In this document: piece after piece, positions 11,440-26,100 of the stretch
Position numbering within the stretch: position 1 is the stretch's first letter
Layout of the letters: each line of letters begins with the position of its first letter
NCBI GenBank assembly: GCA_949825065.1
Contig: OX463859.1
Location: forward strand, 4,564,217 to 4,628,216
Length of the DNA stretch: 64,000 nucleotides
Direction of reading: 5' to 3'
Origin: Odontocerum albicorne
Lineage: Eukaryota > Arthropoda > Insecta > Trichoptera > Odontoceridae
Notes under the pieces: generated by a model
What the model was told of the DNA's origin: nothing
The model's input: only the letters and a program-made list of their open reading frames with translations
Database searches by the model: none
Position numbers and translations under genes: made by a program

Positions 11440-14130
11440 TTTTCTTATTTATTATTGATAAGCGATATAAATAACCCTCAAATACCAAAAAACAAGTGTT
11501 TTGTGAGTTAAATATTTTTTGAGCAGTTGCGTCTTTTGGGACTAAGAACCTTTCAAGTTTAATCAATTTTTTTTTGTCTGATTTCATATTTTTTCTTACT
11601 TATTATTGATAAGCGATATTAATTACCCTCAAATACAAAAAAACAAGTGTTTTGTGAGTTAAATATTTTTTGAGTCTTCGTCTTTTGGGACTAAGAACCT
11701 TTCAAGTTTAATAAATTTTTTTTTGTCTGATTTCATATTTTTTCTTACTTATTATTGATAAGCGATATAAATAACCCTCAAATACCAAAAAACAAGTGTT
11801 TTGTGAGTTAAATATTTTTTGCGCATTTTCCTCTATTTAGACTAAGAACGATTCAAGTTTAGTCAATTTTTTTTTGTCTGATTTCATATTATTACTTACT
11901 TATTATTGATAAGCGATATTAATCACCCTCAAATACCAAAAAACAAGTGTTTTGTGAATTAAATAATTTTTTGAGCAGTTTCGTCTTTTGGGACTAAGAA
12001 CCTTTCAAGTTTAATCAAATTTTTTTTGTCTGATTTCACATTTTTTCTTACTTATTATTGATAAGCGATATAAATAACCCTCAAATACCAAAAAACAAGT
12101 GTTTTGTGAGTTAAATATTTTTTGAGCAGTTACGTCTTTTGGGACTAAGAACCTTTACAGTTTAATCAAAATTTTTTTGTCTGATTTCATATTATTTCTT
12201 ACTTATTATTGATAAGCGATATTAATACCCCTCAAATACCAAAAAACAAGCGTTTTGTGAGTTAAATATTTTTTGAGCAGTTTCGTCTTTTGGGACTAAG
12301 AACCTTTCAAGTTTAATCAATTTTTTTTTGTCTGATTTCATATTTTTTCTTACTTATTATTCATAAGCGATATAAATAACCCTCAAATACCAAAAAACAA
12401 GTGTTTTGTGAGTTAAATATTTTTTGAGCAGTTTCGTCCTTTGGGACTTAGAACCTTTCAAGTTTAATCAATTTTTTTTTGTCTGATTTCATATTTTTTC
12501 TTACTTATTATTGATAAGCGATATTAATAACCCTCAAATACAAAAAAACAAGTGTTTTGTGAGTTAAATATTTTTTGCGCATTTTCCTCTATTGAGACTA
12601 AGAACGATTCAAGTTAAGTCAATTTTTTTTGTCTGATTTAATATAATTACTTACTTATTATTGATAAGCGATATTAATACCCCTCAAATACCAAAAAACA
12701 AGCGTTTTGTGAGTTAAATATTTTTTGAGCAGTTTCGTCTTATGGGACTAAGAACCTTTCCAGTGTAATCAATTTTTTTTTGTCTGATTTCACATTTTTT
12801 CTTATTTATTATTGATAAGCGATATAAATAACCCTCAAATACCAAAAAACAAGTGTTTTGTGAGTTAAATATTTTTTGAGCAGTTGCGTCTTTTGGGACT
12901 AAGAACCTTTCAAGTTTAATCAATTTTTTTTTGTCTGATTTCATATTTTTTCTTACTTATTATTGATAAGCGATATTAATTACCCTCAAATACAAAAAAA
13001 CAAGTTTTTTGTGAGTTAAATATTTTTTGAGTCTTCGTCTTTTGGGACTAAGAACCTTTCAAGTTTAATAAATTTTTTTTTGTCTGATTTCATATTTTTT
13101 CTTACTTATTATTGATAAGCGATATAAATAACCCTCAAATACCAAAAAACAAGTGTTTTGTGAGTTAAATATTTTTTGCGCATTTTCCTCTATTTAGACT
13201 AAGAACGATTCAAGTTTAGTCAATTTTTTTTTGTCTGATTTCATATTATTACTTACTTATTATTGATAAGCGATATTAATCACCCTCAAATACCAAAAAA
13301 CAAGTGTTTTGTGAATTAAATAATTTTTTGAGCAGTTTCGTCTTTTGGGACTAAGAACCTTTCAAGTTTAATCAAATTTTTTTTGTCTGATTTCACATTT
13401 TTTCTTACTTATTATTGATAAGCGATATAAATAACCCTCAAATACCAAAAAACAAGTGTTTTGTGAGTTAAATATTTTTTGAGCAGTTACGTCTTTTGGG
13501 ACTAAGAACCTTTACAGTTTAATCAAAATTTTTTTGTCTGATTTCATATTATTTCTTACTTATTATTGATAAGCGATATTAATACCCCTCAAATACCAAA
13601 AAACAAGCGTTTTGTGAGTTAAATATTTTTTGAGCAGTTTCGTCTTTTGGGACTAAGAACCTTTCAAGTTTAATCAATTTTTTTTTGTCTGATTTCATAT
13701 TTTTTCTTACTTATTATTCATAAGCGATATAAATAACCCTCAAATACCAAAAAACAAGTGTTTTGTGAGTTAAATATTTTTTGAGCAGTTTCGTCCTTTG
13801 GGACTTAGAACCTTTCAAGTTTAATCAATTTTTTTTTGTCTGATTTCATATTTTTTCTTACTTATTATTGATAAGCGATATTAATAACCCTCAAATACAA
13901 AAAAACAAGTGTTTTGTGAGTTAAATATTTTTTGCGCATTTTCCTCTATTGAGACTAAGAACGATTCAAGTTAAGTCAATTTTTTTTGTCTGATTTAATA
14001 TAATTACTTACTTATTATTGATAAGCGATATTAATACCCCTCAAATACCAAAAAACAAGCGTTTTGTGAGTTAAATATTTTTTGAGCAGTTTCGTCTTAT
14101 GGGACTAAGAACCTTTCCAGTGTAATCAAT
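11440..14130 (+). repeat. Satellite subregion with a 9-monomer (1357-bp) tandem duplication
   Basis: Two private variants recur together 1357 bp apart: tcataagcg instead of tgataagcg at 12361 and 13718, and gggacttagaa instead of gggactaagaa at 12443 and 13800. The surrounding variant order also repeats (shortened gagtcttcgtc monomer, gcgcatttt monomer, taataccc monomer). Outer limits are approximate. Confidence 0.8.
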
Positions 14131-17100
14131 TTTTTTTTGTCTGATTTCATATTTTTTCTTACTTATTATTGATAAGCGATATAAATAACCCTCAAATACC
14201 AAAAAACAAGTGTTTTGTGAGTTAAATATTTTTTGAGCAGTTTTGTCTTTAAAGACTAAGAACCTTTCAAGTATAATCAAAAAAATTTTGTCTGATTTCA
14301 TATTTTTTCTTACTTATTATTGATAAGCGATATTAAAAACCCTCAAATACCAAAAAACAAGTGTTTTGCGACTTAAATATTTTTTGAGCAGTTTCGTCTT
14401 TTGGGACTAAGAACCTTTCAAGTTTTATCAATTTTTTTTTGTCTTATTTCATATTATTTCTTACTTATTATTGATAAGCGATATTAATAACCCTCAAATA
14501 CCAAAAAACAAGTGTTTTGTGAGTTAAATATTTTTTGAGCAGTTTCGTCTTTTGGGACTAAGAACCTTTCAAGTTTAATAAATTTTTTTTGTCTGATTTC
14601 ACATTTTTTCTTATTAATTATTGATAAGCGATATAAATAACCCTCAAATACCAAAAAACAAGTGTTTTGTGAGTTAAATATTTTTTGAGCAGTTACGTCT
14701 TTTGGGACTAAGAACCTTTACAGTTTATTCAAAAATTTTTTGTCTGATTTCATATTTTTTCTTACTTATTATTGATAAGCGATATTAATAACCCTCAAAT
14801 ACCAAAAAACAAGTGTTTTGTGAGTTAAATATTTTTTGAGCAGTTTCGTCTTTTGGGACTAAGAACTTTCAAGTTTAATCAATTTTTTTTTGTCTGATTT
14901 CATATTTTTTCTTACTTATTATTGATAAGCGATATTAATCACCCTCAAATACCAAAAAACAAGTGTTTTGTGAATTAAATAATTTTTTGAGCAGTTTCGT
15001 CTTTTGGGACTAAGAACCTTTAAAGTTTAATCAATTTTTTTTTGTCTGATTTCACATTTTTTCTTATTTATTATTGATAAGCGATATTAATAACCCTCAA
15101 ATACCAAAAAACAAGTGTTTTGTGAGTTAAATATTTTTTGAGCAGTTTCGTCTTTTGGGACTAAGAACCTTTCAAGTTTAATAAATTTTTTTTGTCTGAT
15201 TTCACATTTTTTCTTATTAATTATTGATAAGCGATATAAATAACCCTCAAATACCAAAAAACAAGTGTTTTGTGAGTTAAATATTTTTTGAGCAGTTACG
15301 TCTTTTGGGACTAAGAACCTTTACAGTTTATTCAAAAATTTTTTGTCTGATTTCATATTTTTTCTTACTTATTATTGATAAGCGATATTAATAACCCTCA
15401 AATACCAAAAAACAAGTGTTTTGTGAGTTAAATATTTTTTGAGCAGTTTCGTCTTTTGGGACTAAGAACCTTTCAAGTTTAATCAATTTTTTTTTGTCTG
15501 ATTTCATATTTTTTCTTACTTATTATTGATAAGCGATATTAATCACCCTCAAATACCAAAAAACAAGTGTTTTGTGAATTAAATAATTTTTTGAGCAGTT
15601 TCGTCTTTTGGGACTAAGAACCTTTAAAGTTTAATCAATTTTTTTTTGTCTGATTTCACATTTTTTCTTATTTATTATTGATAAGCGATATTAATAACCC
15701 TCAAATACCAAAAAACAAGTGTTTTGTGAGTTAAATATTTTTTGAGCAGTTACGTCTTTTGGGACTAAGAACCTTCACAGTTTATTCAAAAAAATTTTGT
15801 CTGATTTCATATTTTTTCTTACTTATTATTGATAAGCGATATTAATAACCCTCAAATACCAAAAAACAAGTGTTTTGTGAGTTAAATATTTTTTGAGCAG
15901 TTTCGTCTTTTGGGACTAAGAACCTTTCAAGTTAAATCAATTTTTTTTTGTCTGATTTCATATTTTTTCTTACTTATTATTGATAAGCGATATTAATAAC
16001 CCTCAAATACCAAAAAACAAGTGTTTTGTGAGTTTATTATTTTTTGAGCAGTTTCGTCTTTTGGGACTAAGAACCTTTCAAGTTTAATCAATTTTTTTTT
16101 TTCTGATTTCATATTTTTTCTTACTTATTATTGATAAGCGATATTAATTACCCTCAAATACAAAAAAACAAGTGTTTTGTGAGTTAAATATTTTTTGCGC
16201 ATTTTCCTCTATTTAGACTAAGAACGATTCAAGTTTAGTCAATTTTTTTTGTCTGATTTTATATTATTACTTACTTATTATTGATAAGCGATATTAATAA
16301 CCCTCAAATACCAAAAAACAAGCGTTTTGTGAGTGAAATATTTTTTGAGCAGTTTCGTCTTTTGGGACTAAGAACCTTTCAAGTGTTATCAATTTTTTTT
16401 TTCTGATTTCATATTTTTTCTTACTTATTATTGATAAGCGATATAAATAACCCTCAAATACCAAAAAACAAGTGTTTTGTGAGTTAAATATTTTTTGAGC
16501 AGTTTTGTCTTTTAAGACTAAGAACCTTTCAAGTTTAATCAAAATTTTTTTGTCTGATTTCATATTTTTTCTTACTTATTATTGATAAGCGATATTAATA
16601 ACCCTCAAATACCAAAAAACAAGTGTTTTGCGAGTTAAATATTTTTTGAGCAGTTTCGTCTTTTGGGACTAAGAACCTTTCAAGTTTAATCAATTTTTTT
16701 TTGTCCTATTTCATATTATTTCTTACTTATTATTGATAAGCGATATAAATAACCCTCAAATACCAAAAAACAAGTGTTTTGTGAGTTAAATATTTTTTGC
16801 GCATTTTCCTCCATTGAGACTAAGAACCTTTCAAGTTAAGTCAAATTTTTTTTGTCTGATTTCATATTATTACTTACTTATTATTGATAAGCGATATTAA
16901 TCACCCTCAAATACCAAAAAAACAAGTGTTTTGTGAATTAAATAATTTTTTGAGCAGTTTCGTCTTTTGGGACTAAGAACCTTTCAAGTTTAATCAATTT
17001 TTTTTGTCTGATTTCACATTTTTTCTTATTTATTATTGATAAGCGATATAAATAACCCTCAAATACCAAAAAACAAGTGTTTTGTGAGTTAAATATTTTT

Positions 17101-20100
17101 TGAGCAGTTTTGTCTTTTAAGACTAAGAACCTTTACAGTTTAATCAAAAAAATTTTGTCTGATTTCATATTTTTTCTTACTTATTATTGATAAGCGATAT
17201 TAATAACCCTCAAATACCAAAAAACAAGTGTTTTGTGAGTTAAATATTTTTTGAGCAGTTACGTCTTTTGGGACTAAGAACCTTTACAGTTTAATCAAAA
17301 AATTTTTGTCTGATTTCATATTTTTTCTTACTTATTATTGATAAGCGATATTAATAACCCTCAAATACCAAAAAACAAGTGTTTTGTGAGTTAAATATTT
17401 TTTGAGCAGTTTCGTCTTTTGGGACTAAGAACCTTTCAAGTTTAATCAATTTTTTTTTGTCTGATTTCATATTTTTTCTTACTTATTATTGATAAGCGAT
17501 ATTAATAACCCTCAAATACCAAAAAACAAGTGTTTTGTGAGTTAATTATTTTTTGAGCAGTTTCGTCTTTTGGGACTAAGAGCCTTTCAAGTTTAATCAA
17601 TTTTTTTTTTTTCTGATATCATATTTTTTCTTACTTATTATTGATAAGCGATATTTATTACCCTCAAATACAAAAAAACAAGTGTTTTGTGAGTTAAATA
17701 TTTTTTGAGCAGTTTCGTCTTTTGGGACTAAGAACCTTTCAAGTTTAATCAATTTTTTTTTGTCTGATTTCACATTTTTTCTTATTTATTATTGATAAGC
17801 GATATAAATAACCCTCAAATACCAAAAAAAAGGTGTTTTGTGAGTTTAATATTTTTTGAGCAGTTTCGTCTTTTGGGACTAAGAACCTTTCAAGTTTAAT
17901 CAATTTTTTTTTGTCTTATTTCATATTATTACTTACTTATTATTGATAAGCGATATAAATCACCTTCAAATACCCAAAAACAAGTGTTTTGTGAATTAAA
18001 TAATTTTTTGAGCAGTTTCGTCTTTTGGGACAAAGAACCTTTAAAGTTTAATCAATTTTTTTTTGTCTGATTTCACATTTTTTCTTATTTATTATTGATA
18101 AGCGATATAAATCACCCTCAAATACCAAAAAAAAGGTGTTTTGTGAGTTAAATATTTTTTGAGCAGTTTCGTCTTTTGGGACTAAGAACCTTTCAAGTTT
18201 AATCAAATTTTTTTTGTCTGATTTCATATTTTTTCTTATTTATTATTGATAAGCGATATAAATAACCCTCAAATACCAAAAAACAAGTGTTTTGTGAGTT
18301 AAATATTTTTTGAGCAGTTTCGTCTTTTGGGACTAAGAACCTTTCAAGTTTAATCAAATTTTTTTTGTCTGATTTCACATTTTTTCTTATTTATTATTGA
18401 TAAGCGATATAAATAACCCTCAAATACCAAAAAACAAGTGTTTTGTGAGTAAATAATTTTTTGAGCAGTTTCGTCTTTTGGGACTAAGAACCTTTCAAGT
18501 TTAATCAAATTTTTTTTGTCTGATTTCACATTTTTTCTTACTTATTATTGATAAGCGATATAAATAACCCTCAAATACCAAAAAACAAGTGTTTTGTGAG
18601 TTAAATATTTTTTGAGCAGTTACGTCTTTTGGGACTTAGAACCTTTACAGTTTAATCAAAAAATTTTTGTCTGATTTCATATTTTTTCTTACTTATTATT
18701 GATAAGCGATATTAATAACCCTCAAATACCAAAAAACAAGTGTTTTGTGAGTTAAATATTTTTTGCACATTTTCCTCTATTGAGACTAAGAACGATTCAA
18801 GTTAATTCAATTTTTTTTGTCTGATTTAATATTATTACTTACTTATTATTGATAAGCGATATTAATACCCCTCAAATACCAAAAAACAAGCGTTTTGTGA
18901 GTTAAATATTTTTTGAGCAGTTTCGTCTTTTGGGACTAAGAACCTTTCAAGTTTAATCAATTTTTTTTTGTCTGATTTCATATTTTTTCTTACTTATTAT
19001 TGATAAGCGATATTAATAACCCTCAAATACAAAAAAACAAGTGTTTTGTGAGTTAAATATTTTTTGCGCATTTTCCTCTATTGAGACTAAGAACGATTCA
19101 AGTTAAGTCAATTTTTTTTGTCTGATTTAATATAATTACTTACTTATTATTGATAAGCGATATAAATAACCCTCAAATACAAAAAAAAAGGTGTTTTGTG
19201 AGTTAAATATTTTTTGAGCAGTTTCGTCTTTTGGGACTAAGAACCTTTCAAGTTTAATCAATTTTTTTTTGTCTGATTTCACATTTTTTCTTATTTATTA
19301 TTGATAAGCGATATAAATAACCCTCAAATACCAAAAAACAAGTGTTTTGTGAGTTAAATATTTTTTGAGCAGTTACGTCTTTTGGGACTAAGAACCTTTC
19401 AAGTTTAATCAATTTTTTTTTGTCTGATTTCACATTTTTTCTTATTTATTATTGATAAGCGATATAAATAACCCTCAAATACCAAAAAACAAGTGTTTTG
19501 TGAGTTAAATATTTTTTGAGCAGTTGCGTCTTTTGGGACTAAGAACCTTTCAAGTTTAATCAATTTTTTTTTGTCTGATTTCATATTTTTTCTTACTTAT
19601 TATTGATAAGCGATAATAATTACCCTCAAATACAAAAAAACAAGTGTTTTGTGAGTTAAATATTTTTTGAGTCTTCGTCTTCTGGGACTAAGAACCTTTC
19701 AAGTTTAATAAATTTTTTTTTGTCTGATTTCATATTTTTTCTTACTTATTATTGATAAGCGATATAAATAACCCTCAAATACCAAAAAACAAGTGTTTTG
19801 TGAGTTAAATATTTTTTGCGCATTTTCCTCTATTGAGACTAAGAACCTTTCAAGTTTAGTCAATTTTTTTTTGTCTGATTTCATATTATTACTTACTTAT
19901 TATTGATAAGCGATATTAATCACCCTCAAATACCAAAAAACAAGTGTTTTGTGAATTAAATAATTTTTTGAGCAGTTTCGTCTCTTGGGACTAAGAACCT
20001 TTCAAGTTTAATCAAATTTTTTTTGTCTGATTTCACATTTTTTCTTACTTATTATTGATAAGCGATATAAATAACCCTCAAATACCAAAAAACAAGTGTT

Positions 20101-23100
20101 TTGTGAGTTAAATATTTTTTGAGCAGTTACGTCTTTTGGGACTAAGAACCTTTACAGTTTAATCAAATTTTTTTTGTCTGATTTCATATTATTTCTTACT
20201 TATTATTGATAAGCGATATTAATACCCCTCAAATACCAAAAAACAAGCGTTTTGTGAGTTAAATATTTTTTGAGCAGTTTCGTCTTTTGGGACTAAGAAC
20301 CTTTCAAGTTTAATCAATTTTTTTTTGTCTGATTTCATATTTTTTCTTACTTATTATTGATAAGCGATATAAATAACCCTCAAATACCAAAAAACAAGTG
20401 TTTTGTGAGTTAAATATTTTTTGAGCAGTTTCGTCCTTTGGGACTAAGAACCTTTCAAGTTTAATCAATTTTTTTTTGTCTGATTTCATATTTTTTCTTA
20501 CTTATTATTGATAAGCGATATTAATAACCCTCAAATACAAAAAAACAAGTGTTTTGTGAGTTAAATATTTTTTGCGCATTTTCCTCTATTGAGACTAAGA
20601 ACGATTCAAGTTAAGTCAATTTTTTTTGTCTGATTTAATATAATTACTTACTTATTATTGATAAGCGATATTAATACCCCTCAAATACCAAAAAACAAGC
20701 GTTTTGTGAGTTAAATATTTTTTGAGCAGTTTCGTCTTATGGGACTAAGAACCTTTCCAGTGTAATCAATTTTTTTTTGTCTGATTTCATATTTTTTCTT
20801 ACTTATTATTGATAAGCGATATAAATAACCCTCAAATACCAAAAAACAAGCGTTTTGTGAGTTAAATATTTTTTGAGCAGTTTTGTCTTTAAAGACTAAG
20901 AACCTTTCAAGTATAATCAAAAAAATTTTGTCTGATTTCATATTTTTTCTTACTTATTATTGATAAGCGATATTAATAACCCTCAAATACCAAAAAACAA
21001 GTGTTTTGCGACTTAAATATTTTTTGAGCAGTTTCGTCTTTTGGGACTAAGAACCTTTCAAGTTTTATCAATTTTTTTTTGTCTTATTTCATATTATTTC
21101 TTACTTATTATTGATAAGCGATATTAATAACCCTCAAATACCAAAAAACAAGTGTTTTGTGAGTTAAATATTTTTTGAGCAGTTTCGTCTTTTGGGACTA
21201 AGAACCTTTCAAGTTTAATAAATTTTTTTTGTCTGATTTCACATTTTTTCTTATTAATTATTGATAAGCGATATAAATAACCCTCAAATACCAAAAAACA
21301 AGTGTTTTGTGAGTTAAATATTTTTTGAGCAGTTACGTCTTTTGGGACTAAGAACCTTTACAGTTTATTCAAAATTTTTTTGTCTGATTTCATATTTTTT
21401 CTTACTTATTATTGATAAGCGATATTAATAACCCTCAAATACCAAAAAACAAGTGTTTTGTGAGTTAAATATTTTTTGAGCAGTTTCGTCTTTTGGGACT
21501 AAGAACCTTTCAAGTTTAATCAATTTTTTTTTGTCTGATTTCATATTTTTTCTTACTTATTATTGATAAGCGATATTAATCACCCTCAAATACCAAAAAA
21601 ACAAGTGTTTTGTGAATTAAATAATTTTTTGAGCAGTTTCGTCTTTTGGGACTAAGAACCTTTAAAGTTTAATCAATTTTTTTTTGTCTGATTTCACATT
21701 TTTTCTTATTTATTATTGATAAGCGATATTAATAACCCTCAAATACCAAAAAAACAAGTGTTTTGTGAGTTAAATATTTTTTGAGCAGTTTCGTCTTTTG
21801 GGACTAAGAACCTTTCAAGTTTAATCAAATTTTTATTGTCTGATTTCACATTTTTTCTTATTAATTATTGATAAGCGATATAAATAACCCTCAAATACCA
21901 AAAAACAAGTGTTTTGTGAGTTAAATATTTTTTGAGCAGTTACGTCTTTTGGGACTAAGAACCTTTACAGTTTATTCAAAAAAAATTTGTCTGATTTCAT
22001 ATTTTTTCTTACTTATTATTGATAAGCGATATTAATAACCCTCAAATACCAAAAAACAAGTGTTTTGTGAGTTAAATATTTTTTGAGCAGTTTCGTCTTT
22101 TGGGACTAAGAACCTTTCAAGTTTAATCAATTTTTTTTTGTCTGATTTCATATTTTTTCTTACTTATTATTGATAAGCGATATTAATAACCCTCAAATAC
22201 CAAAAAACAAGTGTTTTGTGAGTTTATTATTTTTTGAGCAGTTTCGTCTTTTGGGACTAAGAACCTTTCAAGTTTAATCAATTTTTTTTTTCTGATTTCA
22301 TATTTTTTCTTACTTATTATTGATAAGCGATATTAATTACCCTCAAATACAAAAAAACAAGTGTTTTGTGAGTTAAATATTTTTTGCGCATTTTCCTCTA
22401 TTTAGACTAAGAACCTTTCAAGTGTTATCAATTTTTTTTTTCTGATTTCATATTTTTTCTTACTTATTATTGATAAGCGATATAAATAACCCTCAAATAC
22501 CAAAAAACAAGTGTTTTGTGAGTTAAATATTTTTTGAGCAGTTTTGTCTTTTAAGACTAAGAACCTTTCAAGTTTAATCAAAAATTTTTTGTCTGATTTC
22601 ATATTTTTTCTTACTTATTATTGATAAGCGATATTAATAACCCTCAAATACCAAAAAACAAGTGTTTTGCGAGTTAAATATTTTTTGAGCAGTTTCGTCT
22701 TTTGGGACTAAGAACCTTTCAAGTTTAATCAATTTTTTTTTGTCCTATTTCATATTATTTCTTACTTATTATTGATAAGCGATATAAATAACCCTCAAAT
22801 ACCAAAAAACAAGTGTTTTGTGAGTTAAATATTTTTTGCGCATTTTCCTCCATTGAGACTAAGAACCTTTCAAGTTAAGTCAAATTTTTTTTGTCTGATT
22901 TCATATTATTACTTACTTATTATTGATAAGCGATATTAATCACCCTCAAATACCAAAAAAACAAGTGTTTTGTGAATTAAATAATTTTTTGAGCAGTTTC
23001 GTCTTTTGGGACTAAGAACCTTTCAAGTTTAATCAATTTTTTTTGTCTGATTTCACATTTTTTCTTATTTATTATTGATAAGCGATATAAATAACCCTCA

Positions 23101-26100
23101 AATACCAAAAAACAAGTGTTTTGTGAGTTAAATATTTTTTGAGCAGTTTTGTCTTTTAAGACTAAGAACCTTTACAGTTTAATCAAAAAAAATTTGTCTG
23201 ATTTCATATTTTTTCTTACTTATTATTGATAAGCGATATTAATTACCCTCAAATACCAAAAAAGAAGTGTTTTGCGAGTTAAATATTTTTTGAGCAGTTT
23301 CGTCTTTTGAGACTAAGAACCTTTCAAGTTAAATCAATTTTTTTTTGTCTTATTTCATATTATTTCTTACTTATTATTGATAAGCGATATTAATAACCCT
23401 CAAATACCAAAAAACAAGTGTTTTGTGAGTTAAATATTTTTTGAGCAGTTTCGTCTTTTGGGACTAAGAACCTTTCAAGTTAAGTCAAATTTTTTTGTCT
23501 GATTTCATATTTTTTCTTACTTATTATTGATAAGCGATATAAATAAACCTCAAATACCAAAAAAACAAGTGTTTTGTGAGTTAATTATTTTTTGAGCAGT
23601 TTCGTCTTTTGGGACTAAGAACCTTTCAAGTTTAATCAAATTTTTTTTGTCTGGTTTAACATTTTTTCTTATTTATTATTGATAAGCGATATAAATAACC
23701 CTCAAATACCAAAAAACAAGTGTTTTGTGAGTTAAATATTTTTTGAGCAGTTTCGTCTTTTGGGACTAAGAACCTTTCAAGTTTAATCAATTTTTTTTTG
23801 TCTTATTTCATATTATTACTTACTTATTATTGATAAGCGATATAAATCACCCTCAAATACCAAAAAACAAGTGTTTTGTGAGTTAATTATTTTTTGAGCA
23901 GTTTCGTCTTTTGGGACTAAGAATCTTTAAAGTTTAATCAATTTTTTTTTGTCTGATTTCACATTTTTTCTTATTTATTATTGATAAGCGATATAAATAA
24001 CCCTCAAATACCAAAAAAAGGTGTTTTGTGAGTTAAATATTTTTTGAGCAGTTTCGTCTTTTGGGACTAAGAACCTTTCAAGTTAAATCAAATTTTTTTT
24101 GTCTGATTTCACATTTTTTCTTATTTATTATTGATAAGCGATATAAATAACCCTCAAATACCAAAAAACAAGTGTTTTGTGAGTTAAATATTTTTTGAGC
24201 AGTTTCGTCTTTTGGGACTAAGAACCTTTCAAGTTAAATCAAATTTTTTTTGTCTGATTTCACATTTTTTCTTATTTATTATTGATAAGCGATATAAATA
24301 ACCCTCAAATACCAAAAAACAAGTGTTTTGTGAGTTAAATATTTTTTGAGCAGTTACGTCTTTTGGGACTAAGAACCTTTACAGTTTAATCAAAAATTTT
24401 TTGTCTGATTTCATATTTTTTCTTACTTATTATTGATAAGCGATATTAATAACCCTCAAATACCAAAAAACAAGTGTTTTGTGAGTTAATTATTTTTTGA
24501 GCAGTTTCGTCTTTTGGGACTAAGAGCCTTTCAAGTTTAATCAATTTTTTTTTTTTCTGATATCATATTTTTTCTTACTTATTATTGATAAGCGATATTT
24601 ATTACCCTCAAATACAAAAAAACAAGTGTTTTGTGAGTTAAATATTTTTTGAGCAGTTTCGTCTTTTGGGACTAAGAACCTTTCAAGTTTAATCAATTTT
24701 TTTTTGTCTGATTTCACATTTTTTCTTATTTATTATTGATAAGCGATATAAATAACCCTCAAATACCAAAAAAAAGGTGTTTTGTGAGTTTAATATTTTT
24801 TGAGCAGTTTCGTCTTTTGGGACTAAGAACCTTTCAAGTTTAATCAATTTTTTTTTGTCTTATTTCATATTATTACTTACTTATTATTGATAAGCGATAT
24901 TAATCACCTTCAAATACCCAAAAACAAGTGTTTTGTGAATTAAATAATTTTTTGAGCAGTTTCGTCTTTTGGGACAAAGAACCTTTAAAGTTTAATCAAT
25001 TTTTTTTTGTCTGATTTCACATTTTTTCTTATTTATTATTGATAAGCGATATAAATAACCCTCAAATACCAAAAAAAAGGTGTTTTGTGAGTTAAATATT
25101 TTTTGAGCAGTTTCGTCTTTTGGGACTAAGAACCTTTCAAGTTTAATCAATTTTTTTTTGTCTGATTTCATATTTTTTCTTATTTATTATTGATAAGCGA
25201 TATAAATAACCCTCAAATACCAAAAAACAAGTGTTTTGTGAGTAAAATATTTTTTGAGCAGTTTCGTCTTTTGGGACTAAGAACCTTTCAAGTTTAATCA
25301 AATTTTTTTTGTCTGATTTCACATTTTTTCTTATTTATTATTGATAAGCGATATAAATAACCCTCAAATACCAAAAAACAAGTGTTTTGTGAGGTAATTA
25401 TTTTTTGAGCAGTTTCGTCTTTTGGGACTAAGAACCTTTCAAGTTTAATCAAATTTTTTTTGTCTGATTTCACATTTTTTCTTATTTATTATTGATAAGC
25501 GATATAAATAACCCTCAAATACCAAAAAACAAGTGTTTTGTGAGTTAAATATTTTTTGAGCAGTTTCGTCTTTTGGGACTAAGAACCTTTCAAGTTTAAT
25601 CAAATTTTTTTGTCTGATTTCACATTTTTTCTTATTTATTATTGATAAGCGATATAAATAACCCTCAAATACCAAAAAACAAGTGTTTTGTGAGTTAAAT
25701 ATTTTTTGAGCAGTTACGTCTTTTGGGACTAAGAACCTTTACAGTTTAATCAAAAAAATTTTGTCTGATTTCATATTTTTTCTTACTTATTATTGATAAG
25801 CGATATTAATAACCCTCAAATACCAAAAAACAAGTGTTTTGTGAGTTAAATATTTTTTGAGCAGTTTCGTCTTTTGGGACTAAGAACCTTTCAAGTTTAA
25901 TCAATTTTTTTTTGTCTGATTTCACATTTTTTCTTATTTATTATTGATAAGCGATATAAATAACCCTCAAATACCAAAAAAAAAGGTGTTTTGTGAGTTT
26001 AATATTTTTTGAGCAGTTTCGTCTTTTGGGACTAAGAACGTTTCAAGTTTAATCAATTTTTTTTTGTCTTATTTCATATTATTACTTACTTATTATTGAT

